A DNA stretch of 64,000 nt from an uncultured Desulfobulbus sp. (GCF_963665445.1 NZ_OY762276.1:2493501-2557500); one strand, 5' to 3'. Positions 35,543 to 45,161 are shown, counted from the first letter of the stretch. The notes: a model not told the origin generated them from the sequence alone. Program-made: numbers and translations.

Positions 35543-37069
35543 TCAGTAGTTCTTATAAAACGCCTCGGCCGTAAACTTGACAAATTCCTCTGTCTTATCG
35601 CTGCTCCGGCTCACAACCTGCCAGGGTTCCATCCGGGCAATTTCCGTCTGTAATTCTTTAGCCGTCTTGCTGCTGCATCCGAGAATTTTTTGCACCGACC
35701 CTGATGCCACTCCCTCACACTGAAAAATATAAGCAAACTCCAACAATTCCTGAAAATTGAAGAACTCTTGCTGATAATCGTTGGGTGACTGGCTGGCAAA
35801 AAACACCACCACACCTTTCGAACGACCTTCGCGGATGATCCGCTGCAGGAATATATTTTTCTGGCTGAGGTAGTTGTGGGCCTCATCGATAACAAGAATC
35901 GTGCGGACGGTTCTTCGCCCGTCAGTCACAGGGCTGTCCGGCATCGTCGCCATCTCCTTGTACATCCGCTCGATGATTAGGTAAGCCACCAGTTCTTTCA
36001 ATACCGGCATGGCGTGCATGTCGATAAGCAATGTGCGATTCGAGAGTTTTTCGATGGGGGGTGTATCGCTGCCGTGTTTCCAGAAGAGATCAAAATCCGA
36101 TAGATCGCGAAGCACCTCAATCAGACTGTCGTCCTTTTTGTTGCTTTCATCATAATCCTCCATCGCAATCTCCAAAATATCCTGGAAATCCGGGAAAGGC
36201 ATCGGCGAACCTGCCCGTTTTGCATATCCTGCTCGGATCGCCTCGGTCAGCGCCCCTTTTTGCACCACACCAAGTTTACTGTTAATGGAGGCAAAGCTTT
36301 CTGCCTTTTCTCGGGCAGAAACGTTGATAGTTTGCTCGTCGTACGTGGGAAGCACAAAGGGGTTGATCGGCAGGTTTTGCCCCGCCTGGAGCAAGCGGTA
36401 TGGCTGAACCTTGGCGATTTCCAGAAAGCGATCGTTATCGACCACGTCGCCTTTGTAATCGAAGTAGACAAAATTGGTCTGATAGTTTGATTGCACCCGG
36501 ATATCTGCCAACATCTTCAACAGGAACTGGGTCTTGCCGACACCTGGTTTACCCATGATGGCTAGGTGGGAATTGGCATGCCTGGCGGTATTGTTCAGCT
36601 CCATCACCAGTTCGCCCCGTTGGAGCAAGGTGCGGCCGATGAAAATATCCAACCCCAGGCCAAAATTCTCGCGACGGCCGGAGAACTCGACCTCTTCCAC
36701 CAACCGGGCGATCAGCCCATCACCGCTGCGGCCGCAGGTCTGAAACAACTCGTTCAGCAGCAGCGCGCCATGGTCGATATGATTTTTGGTCAACGACCGA
36801 TTCGAAAACAGTTCGTCCTCGCTGATATCCGGCCTTTTATAGGCGAAGGAAAGCAACGTGCGGATAAAGGTTTCATCCTCACCAAAGAAGGTAGGCCTTT
36901 TCATCTCACCGCCGCTGAAGTTGGGACTGCCTGGCACTTCGGCCCCTACCGAGGTAAGAGACAGCGCAAAGGCCATCCGGGCCAGGGTCGCCTTTTCCAG
37001 CTTGGTTTCAAAGCGAAGACCGCTCAGGATTTCATCCGCCTCGCTCGATGTGTACAGACGATCCGCCAT
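35543..37069 (-). CDS. DndE-like domain fused to HerA/FtsK-type ATPase
   Basis: 508 residues. The N-terminal about 120 residues resemble DndE: ILSGLRFETKLEKATLARMA, FALSLTSVG and DHGALLLNELFQTCG. A HerA-type motor follows, with Walker A GKPGVGKTQFLLKM (about residue 178), FVYFDYKGD, TLLIDMHAMP, and Walker B TILVIDEAHNYL with a nearby arginine (IIREGRSKG). DndE binds nicked DNA in phosphorothioation; HerA motors translocate DNA and often pair with nucleases in defence. Stand-alone DndE is about 110 residues, so the fusion is notable. It is the last gene of the eight-gene operon, 4 nt after dndD-like. Confidence 0.8.
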   Translation of the reverse strand: MADRLYTSSEADEILSGLRFETKLEKATLARMAFALSLTSVGAEVPGSPNFSGGEMKRPTFFGEDETFIRTLLSFAYKRPDISEDELFSNRSLTKNHIDHGALLLNELFQTCGRSGDGLIARLVEEVEFSGRRENFGLGLDIFIGRTLLQRGELVMELNNTARHANSHLAIMGKPGVGKTQFLLKMLADIRVQSNYQTNFVYFDYKGDVVDNDRFLEIAKVQPYRLLQAGQNLPINPFVLPTYDEQTINVSAREKAESFASINSKLGVVQKGALTEAIRAGYAKRAGSPMPFPDFQDILEIAMEDYDESNKKDDSLIEVLRDLSDFDLFWKHGSDTPPIEKLSNRTLLIDMHAMPVLKELVAYLIIERMYKEMATMPDSPVTDGRRTVRTILVIDEAHNYLSQKNIFLQRIIREGRSKGVVVFFASQSPNDYQQEFFNFQELLEFAYIFQCEGVASGSVQKILGCSSKTAKELQTEIARMEPWQVVSRSSDKTEEFVKFTAEAFYKNY

Positions 37070-37073
37070 GGCC

Positions 37074-39065
37074 TCAGTTCTCCCAGAAATAACCGGTTTT
37101 GAAGGTGGTCAACTCCTGCCGCTGGTCAAAGACAAGGCAAGCGGCACCGCTCAGGTGCGGTTTCAGGTTCCGGTAGTAGTTCGTATCGATCTCGGTATCG
37201 GTGGAGAGGATCACCACCTGCTCTCCAGCGTTGGGGAAATAGTTATTGACGATATTGTCCCGGTGCGTGCTGTCCAGACGGGAGAGCGGGGTATCGATAA
37301 TGATTGGTAGCTTAAGCTGGCTGGTCTGGGCCAGACCCCAGAGTAGCGAAACCGAAAACACTTCTTTTTCCCCTGCCGACAGGCCCGATTTCTTGATAAC
37401 ATGCCCATTGCGGTCACTTATATGAATCTCGTAGGTCTTGTCGTCGATAGTTAGGTCCTTGATCAAGCCGCTGCGACTGGAGAGCAGGCGGTACATTTCA
37501 AAGGTCTTTTCCTGCAGCAGATGCACCTTGTTTTTGCGCAGGCGCACCATGAATTGATTCAACACACTCGCGATGGCATCGCACTCCTCAATGAACTCGG
37601 CTTTCTCCTTGGAGACGTTGTGTTTCTCGTAGAGCTTTTCGATCTCCATCTCGATTTCACGGATGCGTTTTTCCAGCGAGAGGATTTCCTCTTCTAGGAG
37701 ACGCAGTTGCTCTGTCTTACGCCCGATCTGGGTCGAGCAGCTCTCCATATCGACCTGGAGCTGGTCGAACAGTTCCCGTTCCGATTCGGTCATGCCGCCC
37801 AGGCTGGAGAGTCCGGTCAGCGCCCGCACCTGCGCCTCCAGCTCCCGTTTTTCCTCCATTAGCGGCTGGATCAGGAACACCTCGCTCCGCTCCAAATTCT
37901 CCAGCTGATTCAGCACCCGCGCCGCGTCCCGATCGGAAAGATCAAGCACCTTGGCCACATCACCCCGGCCGTCACCTTCCTTGAGCAGGCGGACGATGCG
38001 CCGTTCCAATTCAGTCATTTTTTCGATGGAGAGTTTTTCGCGATAGATTGGCTCCGGTTCTTCCACCACTCGCACTAGCCGCTTGGCCAGCTCAGCGGCG
38101 TGTTCCTTGATAGCCGCACCGGTGGCCGAGTCGCGTTCCTGGTCGATCTGCCGGCGGATGCCGTCATACAGCTTACCGGCCAGGGCAAACGGCAACGCCT
38201 TTTCACACAGATTGCGGATTTCGTTTTCCACCTGGGTCAGGCGATTGGAGGCCTGAATGCGCCGCTTCTCCTGTTCGCGCATGGTCTCGCGGCTTTCCGG
38301 CTCGGTATGGAATGCGGCCTCGAAACGCTTCTTGGCCTCAAGCAGTTGCTCGCGGAACCCGGCCAGTTCCTCCTGCAAGCCGGTGCGCTCCTGCTGCTTG
38401 CGGCTGAGCTTGCTTTTCTCTTTTTTCAGCTCGCTCTGTTTGAACTCCAGGTCCTCGTCGGAGATCTCCACAAATCCCTTGCGTTCTTCCTGTTTGATAT
38501 AGGCTAGGTCCGAGGCCAGGCGGTTTATGTTCTGAATTCCCAATGCCGCCTCCAGCGAGGACTTCAGGCGCACCTCGGAATGGTCATCGGCGGCAATTTC
38601 TTGAATTTTTTCGCCGTCAAAAAAGAAGAACTGAGTGATGCCTGGTGGAATGGCGGCACGGATGAAATCCTGCCAGATCTCCTGATTCTGTACCGAGACC
38701 CTCTTGCCGTCGCGTACTACCACCAGACGCTCGCTCAGGTCTCGGGGCTTGGGCTCTGCCACCACCCCCGCGCTCCAGGAACGTTTAACGATCAGTTCCG
38801 CGCCGTCGTCCATCTCCATGACCAGCTCGAACACCACATTGGCATTGCCCTTGGCCTTTTCGCGGCGGTTGATGTTGCGGTAGATCTCGTCCACCTTGGC
38901 CCCATAGAGGCAATAATTGATTGCCTCCAGGATCGCAGTCTTACCCGCGCCATTCATGCCGCCGATCAGGAAGATGCTGCGACCGTCCGCCGCCATGGGA
39001 AAGGCAATCTCGGTGGCGAACTGAAACGACTTGTAGTTCTCGATAGTCAGTTTGATAAATTTCAT
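37074..39065 (-). CDS. DndD-like SMC/Rad50-type ATPase
   Basis: 663 residues, the usual DndD length. N-terminal Walker A GGMNGAGKTAILEAI, then the DndD-typical ITQFFFFDGEKIQEIAADD. A long antiparallel coiled coil (about residues 190-520, with many EL, RE and QL heptads) and a C-terminal ABC signature LSAGEKEVFSVSLL with Walker B LPIIIDTPLSRLD follow. DndD in phosphorothioation systems is the ATPase partner of DndC and DndE. Here DndA, DndB and DndC are absent, so it probably serves the methylation-linked module. The ATG overlaps the upstream stop (ATGA). Confidence 0.85.
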   Translation of the reverse strand: MKFIKLTIENYKSFQFATEIAFPMAADGRSIFLIGGMNGAGKTAILEAINYCLYGAKVDEIYRNINRREKAKGNANVVFELVMEMDDGAELIVKRSWSAGVVAEPKPRDLSERLVVVRDGKRVSVQNQEIWQDFIRAAIPPGITQFFFFDGEKIQEIAADDHSEVRLKSSLEAALGIQNINRLASDLAYIKQEERKGFVEISDEDLEFKQSELKKEKSKLSRKQQERTGLQEELAGFREQLLEAKKRFEAAFHTEPESRETMREQEKRRIQASNRLTQVENEIRNLCEKALPFALAGKLYDGIRRQIDQERDSATGAAIKEHAAELAKRLVRVVEEPEPIYREKLSIEKMTELERRIVRLLKEGDGRGDVAKVLDLSDRDAARVLNQLENLERSEVFLIQPLMEEKRELEAQVRALTGLSSLGGMTESERELFDQLQVDMESCSTQIGRKTEQLRLLEEEILSLEKRIREIEMEIEKLYEKHNVSKEKAEFIEECDAIASVLNQFMVRLRKNKVHLLQEKTFEMYRLLSSRSGLIKDLTIDDKTYEIHISDRNGHVIKKSGLSAGEKEVFSVSLLWGLAQTSQLKLPIIIDTPLSRLDSTHRDNIVNNYFPNAGEQVVILSTDTEIDTNYYRNLKPHLSGAACLVFDQRQELTTFKTGYFWEN

Positions 39066-39700
39066 CGATAGGCCTCACTCAGTTCCCAGATGCCATTCGG
39101 GGAATCGCTCCGCAGAACGCCGTCATGAACCATCCGCAACCGTTCCCATTGAGCGTTGTTCCGCCAAGCCAAAGTTTTCCCGTCCTGCCGCACCTCAAGA
39201 TCACCGGGCAGCAATTTACCCTTCAACCGTTCTTCAACTCCGTCGAGGACTTCGGCCACCTTGGCGCGGCCACCACAGGATTTCAGCACGGCAACAATCA
39301 GCTGTCGGAATGTCGATGCTTCGGTCTTTGGAGATTTCGACCTTTTGGTACGGAACTTCTTGGCGGGCGCAGTTTCGGGAGTGCGGCCGATACGGTCCTT
39401 GAGCTCTTTCAGCAGCTCGTCCAATTCATCGGCTAGATGGTTCAGAGTCTGGGTGGCTTCGGCACTCACGCCAAGAGCAGCGGCAAGGCGCGTCTTTTCG
39501 GCCCGAAGCGCGTCTGGCACCGGCACCCCCAGTTTATCGAGCTTGTCGATGGCGCGGGCGATCTCCCGCAACTGCGCCTCCATGGCGGCGGTCTCGCCGT
39601 TTTCGCTTCCGGCGTCCAGCCGCTCGATCACCTCCCGGCACAACTCCACCAGCAGGCTCGGGTCCTTCACATAGCGTTCGACCTCTCCACCCTGGCTCAT
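39062..39700 (-). CDS. Winged-helix protein of the Dnd-like/type I operon
   Basis: 212 residues. The N-terminal half is helical with many charged heptads (LLVELCREVIERLDAGSENG, LKELKDRIGRTPE). The middle is basic (KKFRTKRSKSPK). The C-terminal 90 residues look like a winged-helix, Mrr-N-like DNA-binding domain: STFRQLIVAVLKSCGGRAKV, AEVLDGVEERLKGKLLPGDL and AWRNNAQWERLRMVHDGVLR ending GIWELSE. It is likely a DNA-binding subunit. Both ends overlap neighbours by ATGA. Confidence 0.7.
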   Translation of the reverse strand: MSQGGEVERYVKDPSLLVELCREVIERLDAGSENGETAAMEAQLREIARAIDKLDKLGVPVPDALRAEKTRLAAALGVSAEATQTLNHLADELDELLKELKDRIGRTPETAPAKKFRTKRSKSPKTEASTFRQLIVAVLKSCGGRAKVAEVLDGVEERLKGKLLPGDLEVRQDGKTLAWRNNAQWERLRMVHDGVLRSDSPNGIWELSEAYR

Positions 39701-39882
39701 GATGACGCGCCTCCCGGTTTCGATTTCAAGATCTCGCGCAGGACGTCATAGACCCCGGTGCGGCGGTCCTTGAACTCGTAGTCACGCACCGTGTCGAGCA
39801 GCTTCAGTACCTTGTCGGCGCTCACAGAATGCTGCTGACAGAGTTCCTCCAGCAGCCGTTTGTCCTCGCTGGTCAGGTTCAT
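39697..39882 (-). CDS. 61-residue small protein in the operon
   Basis: Sequence reads EDKRLLEELCQQHSVSADKV and LKLLDTVRDYEFKDRRTGVY, all helical, with a C-terminal DVLREILKSK. Small proteins of this look are found next to DNA-modification gene clusters, but no function is established. GAGG precedes the ATG at 39882, which lies downstream of a 23-bp palindrome. The stop overlaps the next start by ATGA, supporting that it is real and co-translated. Confidence 0.75.
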   Translation of the reverse strand: MNLTSEDKRLLEELCQQHSVSADKVLKLLDTVRDYEFKDRRTGVYDVLREILKSKPGGASS

Positions 39883-39915
39883 AGTTTTTCCTCATTGGAG
39901 TTTCCGCTTACGGCG

Positions 39916-39938
39916 GTTATTCGAAAATTTCGAATAAC
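39916..39938. promoter_or_regulatory. 23-bp perfect palindrome inside the operon
   Basis: GTTATTCGAAA, one central A, then its exact complement. It lies in the only sizeable gap (100 bp) of the operon, between the DUF1016 gene and the 61-residue gene. It looks like an operator or an internal promoter control site for the Dnd-like half. Confidence 0.65.
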
Positions 39939-39982
39939 TGAATTCTCCTCTGTTCTGGAAGGCTTCGTTGACAGATGAGCAC

Positions 39983-41023
39983 TCATTCCGGCATGTCCTT
40001 CAATTCGTTTTCGATCTGCTCTATGCTGGGCAGGCTGGTCTGCAATGGCTCCGGCAGCGATTCCAGCAGTTTGTATTCGGCGATCCCCATGGGCTGGGTT
40101 TTGTCGCCCAAGGCGTATTCCGCCACCACCTTGTTTTTGCTCTTGCACAGCAACAGGCCGATGCTGGGGTTATCTTGTTCGGCCTTCACTTGCCGGTCCA
40201 CGGCGGTGAGATAGAAACCCAACTGCCCAAGATGTTCCGGTTTGAACTTGTCCGCCTTGAGTTCGATCACCACATAACAGCGCAGCTTGAGATGGTAGAA
40301 GAGCAGGTCGATGAAAAAATCATCGCCCCCGACTTCCAGATGCACCTGCCGCCCGACAAAGGCAAATCCAGCGCCCAGTTCCAGCAAAAAATGCGTGATG
40401 TGTCTGACCAGGGCCGATTCAATTTCACGTTCGTCCGCTTCTTTGCCCACATCCAAGAAATCGAACAGGTAGGGATCCTTGAGCGATTCCCTGGCCAAAT
40501 CACTGCCCGACGCGGGCAACCGGGCGCTAAAGTTGGTCACGGCCTTGCCGGTGCGTTCGAGCAGGCGAGTTTCGATGTGGACATTCAGCACATTGCGCGA
40601 CCAGCCGTGTTCGATGGCGGCCCGAGCATAGGCCAGGCGTTGTTCCGGTTGCTTCAACCGGGTCAGCAGCACCAGGTTATGACCCCAGGGCAATTGTCCA
40701 ACAGCCTGTTGGACAATTTGCTCTTCCGGCCAGGCCTCGGCAAAGGCCCGCATATACATGAGGTTGGCACGGGAGAAACCCTTCATCTCGGGAAATGCGG
40801 TGCGTAGGTCGTGGGCCAGCCGGTCGATGACCTTGGCACCCCAGCCCTGCTCGGCCTGCCGGGCCAAAATATCGCAGCCGATCTGCCAATACAGCAACAC
40901 CAGGTGGCGGTTGACCGCCAAGGTCGCCCGCTGCTGGGCGCTTTGGATGCGGGTTTTCAGTTCCACCAGCCAATCGGCGTACCCGTCCGGGGGTGCGGTC
41001 AGGGAAACGGGCTTGTCGCTCAT
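39983..41023 (-). CDS. DUF1016 (YhcG-type) PD-(D/E)XK nuclease
   Basis: 346 residues. N-terminal helical domain (DYADWLVELKTRIQSAQQRA-like, VLLYWQIGCDILARQAEQGW, FPEMKGFSRANLMYMRAFAE). C-terminal nuclease half with DDFFIDLLFYHLKLRCYVVI and ELKADKFKPEHLGQLGFYL, giving D...ELK of the PD-(D/E)XK fold. YhcG-like proteins are nuclease-type and often co-occur with type I restriction genes. ATG overlaps the hsdS stop (ATGA). Confidence 0.88.
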   Translation of the reverse strand: MSDKPVSLTAPPDGYADWLVELKTRIQSAQQRATLAVNRHLVLLYWQIGCDILARQAEQGWGAKVIDRLAHDLRTAFPEMKGFSRANLMYMRAFAEAWPEEQIVQQAVGQLPWGHNLVLLTRLKQPEQRLAYARAAIEHGWSRNVLNVHIETRLLERTGKAVTNFSARLPASGSDLARESLKDPYLFDFLDVGKEADEREIESALVRHITHFLLELGAGFAFVGRQVHLEVGGDDFFIDLLFYHLKLRCYVVIELKADKFKPEHLGQLGFYLTAVDRQVKAEQDNPSIGLLLCKSKNKVVAEYALGDKTQPMGIAEYKLLESLPEPLQTSLPSIEQIENELKDMPE

Positions 41024-42405
41024 ACCTGCACCGCCTCCTCGATGAGCTGCTCGACGCGGGATTTGGCCTGGTCGAGGAGTTGTGCCGATTCCCGCTGTTT
41101 CATCAAGCTTTCGCGAACCAGATTGCCGATCTTTTGTTGTTTATCCGGTGGCAGCAGCGGAACCACGAACTTGTCGATGTCAGCCGGGTACAGTTCGGCC
41201 TGGGCGCTGCCTCTGGCGTGTTTCTGGGTCTGGAACTGGCCGATGATGGACTGAAACACCATGGCCATGTAGGCGTGGTCGATATCGGGCGACAACCGCA
41301 GGATGTTGACATGATTGCTGGCAAAGGCCGGAGCCTCGTCGAGATAAACATTGGTCCGGCCGATGTACGCGCCGGTGGTGTAAATTAGCAGGTCATCGGG
41401 CTGGATATGCGCTTCAGGTGATGCTTTGAAGATGTGCTCAGTGGTTTTTTGCAGGCCGTCGTAGTTGATATGCTTTGGCCCGAGGTGCTGGCTATTGATC
41501 ACGGCATGGGTGCCGTCATCAACGTAAACGGGCTGAATGCCGCGCCGGTTATAACGGCGAATGTCACGGATGCGTTTGCTCGGAAACTTAACGAGGTGTT
41601 CAAGAAGCCGAGTAAAGCGGGGCTGGTAGTGCTGAGCATCGTTCCGGTGCGACAACTCCAGCTCACTAAACCGCGCCGTGTAGCCCACGGGTTTGTCAAA
41701 ACGCAGCTTGTCCAGCCCCAGCTCGGATTCGAGGAGTTGTTGGGCTTGGGTGTAGGCACTGCGTGATATCTCCATCGCAGCCTCGGCGGCCAGATAACTC
41801 CGTTCGATTTTTTCTTGCTCGCGATTTGGAATCAGGGGAATTTTCAATCTGGCGATAGATTCTATCGTCAGATGAGGTTGGCCAGTTTGACTCGCAGTTC
41901 GAATTAGAAGTGATTGCCCTGATGCGGAATGGAGATACAGCCACAAAAAAAATCTGTTGATCTGGGACAGATTTCCAGTACGGACAACAAGCACATCACG
42001 GCAGACTGAATACTTTGAATAAAGACTCGTTAAGAGAGCGACCTTACCAAGTGAATTCCCTCCTTTTGCGATTATCAGATCCCCCGGTTCACACGTAGCA
42101 ATGGTTGACCGGTTAACATGCAATATTTCTTCAGGAAGAAATGCTGTTTTTTCGTCTATTGAAAGCAACCCGTTTTGGATTTCGTTGACTCTCAGAAATG
42201 GGACACCATTCTGCTTAAAGTCATAATACGGCACAATCGATGGATAAAATGCGCTGCAGTCAATTGACGCTCCAGCTCTCCTGATTGAGACATGTGGATT
42301 AGTCGATATGCATTTTGCAAGCATTACGAGCTCGGGACGATAATATTCCGCATCCATCCGCCCAAGCTCAATCTCAGACAGCGGGATTTGGCTGAACGTG
42401 ATCAC
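41020..42405 (-). CDS. hsdS: Type I restriction-modification specificity subunit HsdS
   Basis: 461 residues with two target-recognition domains separated by helical spacers. TRD1 contains GVPFLRVNEIQNGLL and CEPGDLIIAKGGNSLGKVAL, then IARLKIPLIPNREQEKIERS as spacer. TRD2 contains THAVINSQHLGPKHI and IQPDDLLIYTTGAYIGRTNV, then KFVVPLLPPDKQQKIGNLVR. It would direct HsdM to a bipartite recognition sequence. It starts at GTG 42405, overlapping the hsdM stop by GTGA. Confidence 0.93.
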   Translation of the reverse strand: MITFSQIPLSEIELGRMDAEYYRPELVMLAKCISTNPHVSIRRAGASIDCSAFYPSIVPYYDFKQNGVPFLRVNEIQNGLLSIDEKTAFLPEEILHVNRSTIATCEPGDLIIAKGGNSLGKVALLTSLYSKYSVCRDVLVVRTGNLSQINRFFLWLYLHSASGQSLLIRTASQTGQPHLTIESIARLKIPLIPNREQEKIERSYLAAEAAMEISRSAYTQAQQLLESELGLDKLRFDKPVGYTARFSELELSHRNDAQHYQPRFTRLLEHLVKFPSKRIRDIRRYNRRGIQPVYVDDGTHAVINSQHLGPKHINYDGLQKTTEHIFKASPEAHIQPDDLLIYTTGAYIGRTNVYLDEAPAFASNHVNILRLSPDIDHAYMAMVFQSIIGQFQTQKHARGSAQAELYPADIDKFVVPLLPPDKQQKIGNLVRESLMKQRESAQLLDQAKSRVEQLIEEAVQV

Positions 42406-45161
42406 TGTTCGCCCCTCCAGAAATCAAACTTCTGCTGCTGCGCAAAACGCACAAAGGCCTCGGCCACGCAGAGCTGCTCATCGGCAATGGCGGCGGCATC
42501 GGCTAGATCGTCGGCGGTCAAGTCGTAGTTGACCAGGTCCTGGTCGATCTTGGGCTGACCGCTGGCGTCTTCCACCAGATGACCATCCGCATCCAGCACA
42601 TATTCGTAATCACCGGAGTTGTTCTTGCCGCCGCGCTCGCTCACCGCCATGAAGATCGGGTAGTCGAGCCGCTTGGCCACCTCGGCGGCGATCCAACGCT
42701 CCTTCAAAGTACCGATCAGGTCGCTGTCTGCCAGAATCAGTTCCAGCTTGCCCCGGTTTGTGAGCAATTTCAGGTCGCGCTCGGCTGCGGGGATCGCCTT
42801 TTCCAGCCGCTTGATTTCAGCCCTGTAGCACTTGATCTTTTCCTTCTGGCGTTGCTTGAGAGTCTTGGTGTTTTCCTTGTAGGTGGCCTTCATTTCCCGC
42901 ATCTCCAGGCGCAGGCCGCCTTTGTCGCCGGACCATGACGCGCTCAGGGCATCCAGTTCCTGTTCCTGCTGTTGCGCCAAGGCCTCGACGTCGCTGTCGA
43001 GGTCGGCCAGCTTCTGCTTTACCCGCAGCAGCTCGGCCCGCAGGTTGACCACTTGCTCCTCGGCTTGGGCGATGCGTTCCTCATCCGAAGGCGGCTCGGT
43101 GGTCTCCTCATCGCCGTTCTCGCCGTCACCATTTTCCTCGGCAGGTTCTTCCGCCTCCGGCTCACTGAAGGTCTCGGCGATCAGGTCGGCCACTGCTTCG
43201 GGGATGGCTTCTTCGGCAACGTCGCCATCGTTCCCATCGAGCAGGGCCTGCATCTCGGTCTCATACGCAGGGCAGTCCTTGGCCACCTCGTCATGGACTC
43301 GGGCGATGTCGGCCAGTTGCCGCTCGGTGTATTTCTGAACAAAGAGCACCGAGGTCTTGGTGCCGGTGTGTGGCTTAAAGGTGTTGGGGTGCAGGCCGAC
43401 CACCGCCAGGAGCCGCGCTTTTTTCAGAATCCATTCGCGGATAAAGGCCAGCGACGAGTTGTTGAACTTGCCCTGGGGGAGGACAATGGCGGCCCGGCCG
43501 CCGGGTCGCAACATCTTGAGAATGCGCTCGATAAAGAGCACATCGCGCTCTTCCTTGGGGGATTTGTCGTTGCCGGCCCGTTTCAGCGCCGGTTTGGCCA
43601 ACTCGTAATGGGCCAGCATCTTGCGGTCCTTCATCTCCCCGGCAAAGGGCGGATTGGCGAGAATAACGTCGAACTTCAGCTCGTCGAAGTATTCCCAGGC
43701 CTTGTCTTCGTCCTTGAGGTTTTCCTGTTCTGGAATCTTGTGGGCGGTGAGCTTGGCCTGTCGCAAACCCTGCATCAGCGCCAGACCGAAACCGCTTTCG
43801 TACCAAGTTCTGGGGTCAAGACTGCTGACATCCGGGCCAAAGATATTAGTATGGCCGTCCCCGGCGATCAGCATCAGGGCGCGGGAGGTCTTGGCGGCGC
43901 GGGCCTCGAAATCGACGCCCCAGAGATATTTAGCGGCGTAGCGATGCTTGCGCAGTTCGCGCTGGTCATTGTCATGGGCAGGATAACACCAATCCATGGC
44001 GTGCAGCAAAAAACCGCCGGAACCGCAGGAGGGATCCATGACATATTCCTTCTGGGTCGGGTTGAGCATGCGTACACACATTTCCACCACATGGCGCGGT
44101 GTGAAGAACTGCCCTTTCTTCTTTTTCGCCTCGGTGGGCAGCAGGTACTCGAAGGCGTCGTCCATGATGCGCAGGTTGGAGCCCATAAGGCGCACGCCCT
44201 CGATGGGGCCGACGCAGACTTGCAGATGGCGCTTGGCCAGCTCGATATCCTCGTTTTCCTTGAAGATGCCGGGCCACTCCTCACAGGCCTTCTTGAACAG
44301 GCCGTTGATGCGGTCGAAGGTGATGTCGGGATCGAGGGCCTTGCCAAACTCGACGGTCTTGTCCCTACGATTTTCCAGCGCTTCTTTCTCATCCCAGATC
44401 TTTGCGAAGATCAATTTAAAGATCTCGTTGAATTCGTCCTTGCCGCTGTCGGCCAGCACCAGCTCTTCCAGGTCCTGGATGATCTTCTTGAAATTGAAGT
44501 CCTTCTTAAGCTGGAGCAGGGTCTTCTTGGTTTCCAGAACGTCCTTCGGCTCCTGTCCACACTTGGGAATGTCGAACAAGGTGTCGTCGAATTCCTTCGG
44601 ATAGGGCCGGTAAAGAATGATACTGTCGCTGCCGTTGGACCAGACCGCCACCGGTGCGCCCTTGGCGTTCATGTAGCTCTTGAGCTGCTCGATGCCGTCC
44701 TTGCGCTTTGGCTTCTTGCACTCGACGATGATCTTTGGCGTTTCCTTCGTGTTGTCGGTGTAGACGATAATGTCCGCCGCCTTGGTGCCAACCTCGGTGC
44801 CAAACTGCACGCCGGCCTCCAGGTCGATCTCGTCTTCCTTGTAATCGTACTGGTTGATCAGCTTGTAGACCCAGAGCTGGCGCACAATCTCTTCCGGGTT
44901 GGCCTTGCCGTCCTCGACATAGACCTGCACTTCCTCGTTACCCGAGGAGAAGGGAATGAAGCTCTTCAGGTAATACTTGGTTTTGCCTGCATCCCGGCCC
45001 GTGGCGGCGGTTTTCGGGTAGATCGTCAGAATATCGTGAATCGCCTTGCCGAGGTTTTCGAACTCGGTCAGCTCATATTTGGTGGCTGGGTCTTTAAAAA
45101 TGCGGTCGATGATATCTTTGGTGTTCATGGAAGATTCCTTGGTATCGATCCCGGCGTTCAT
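42402..45161 (-). CDS. hsdM: Type I/IIG-like N6-adenine methyltransferase with N-terminal HsdR-N nuclease domain
   Basis: About 919 residues. The N-terminal 200 residues form an HSDR_N-like PD-(D/E)XK domain (TKAADIIVYTDNTKETPKII followed by VECKKPKRKDG). The methyltransferase follows: HsdM-N helices, GQFFTPRHVVEMCVRMLNP, DPSCGSGGFLLHAMDW (SAM site) and FDVILANPPFAGE (catalytic NPPF). A Glu-rich linker and long coiled coil (about 690-790) lead to the C-terminal region. One protein thus holds both potential nuclease and methylase parts. ATG 45161 overlaps the HTH gene stop; MNTKD at 45128 is an alternative start with AAGGAA upstream. Confidence 0.9.
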   Translation of the reverse strand: MNAGIDTKESSMNTKDIIDRIFKDPATKYELTEFENLGKAIHDILTIYPKTAATGRDAGKTKYYLKSFIPFSSGNEEVQVYVEDGKANPEEIVRQLWVYKLINQYDYKEDEIDLEAGVQFGTEVGTKAADIIVYTDNTKETPKIIVECKKPKRKDGIEQLKSYMNAKGAPVAVWSNGSDSIILYRPYPKEFDDTLFDIPKCGQEPKDVLETKKTLLQLKKDFNFKKIIQDLEELVLADSGKDEFNEIFKLIFAKIWDEKEALENRRDKTVEFGKALDPDITFDRINGLFKKACEEWPGIFKENEDIELAKRHLQVCVGPIEGVRLMGSNLRIMDDAFEYLLPTEAKKKKGQFFTPRHVVEMCVRMLNPTQKEYVMDPSCGSGGFLLHAMDWCYPAHDNDQRELRKHRYAAKYLWGVDFEARAAKTSRALMLIAGDGHTNIFGPDVSSLDPRTWYESGFGLALMQGLRQAKLTAHKIPEQENLKDEDKAWEYFDELKFDVILANPPFAGEMKDRKMLAHYELAKPALKRAGNDKSPKEERDVLFIERILKMLRPGGRAAIVLPQGKFNNSSLAFIREWILKKARLLAVVGLHPNTFKPHTGTKTSVLFVQKYTERQLADIARVHDEVAKDCPAYETEMQALLDGNDGDVAEEAIPEAVADLIAETFSEPEAEEPAEENGDGENGDEETTEPPSDEERIAQAEEQVVNLRAELLRVKQKLADLDSDVEALAQQQEQELDALSASWSGDKGGLRLEMREMKATYKENTKTLKQRQKEKIKCYRAEIKRLEKAIPAAERDLKLLTNRGKLELILADSDLIGTLKERWIAAEVAKRLDYPIFMAVSERGGKNNSGDYEYVLDADGHLVEDASGQPKIDQDLVNYDLTADDLADAAAIADEQLCVAEAFVRFAQQQKFDFWRGEQ

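Noticed and set aside
35543..39065. Complete Dnd phosphorothioation system
   Set aside because: DndA, DndB and DndC are not encoded in the window; only DndD- and DndE-like parts are present.
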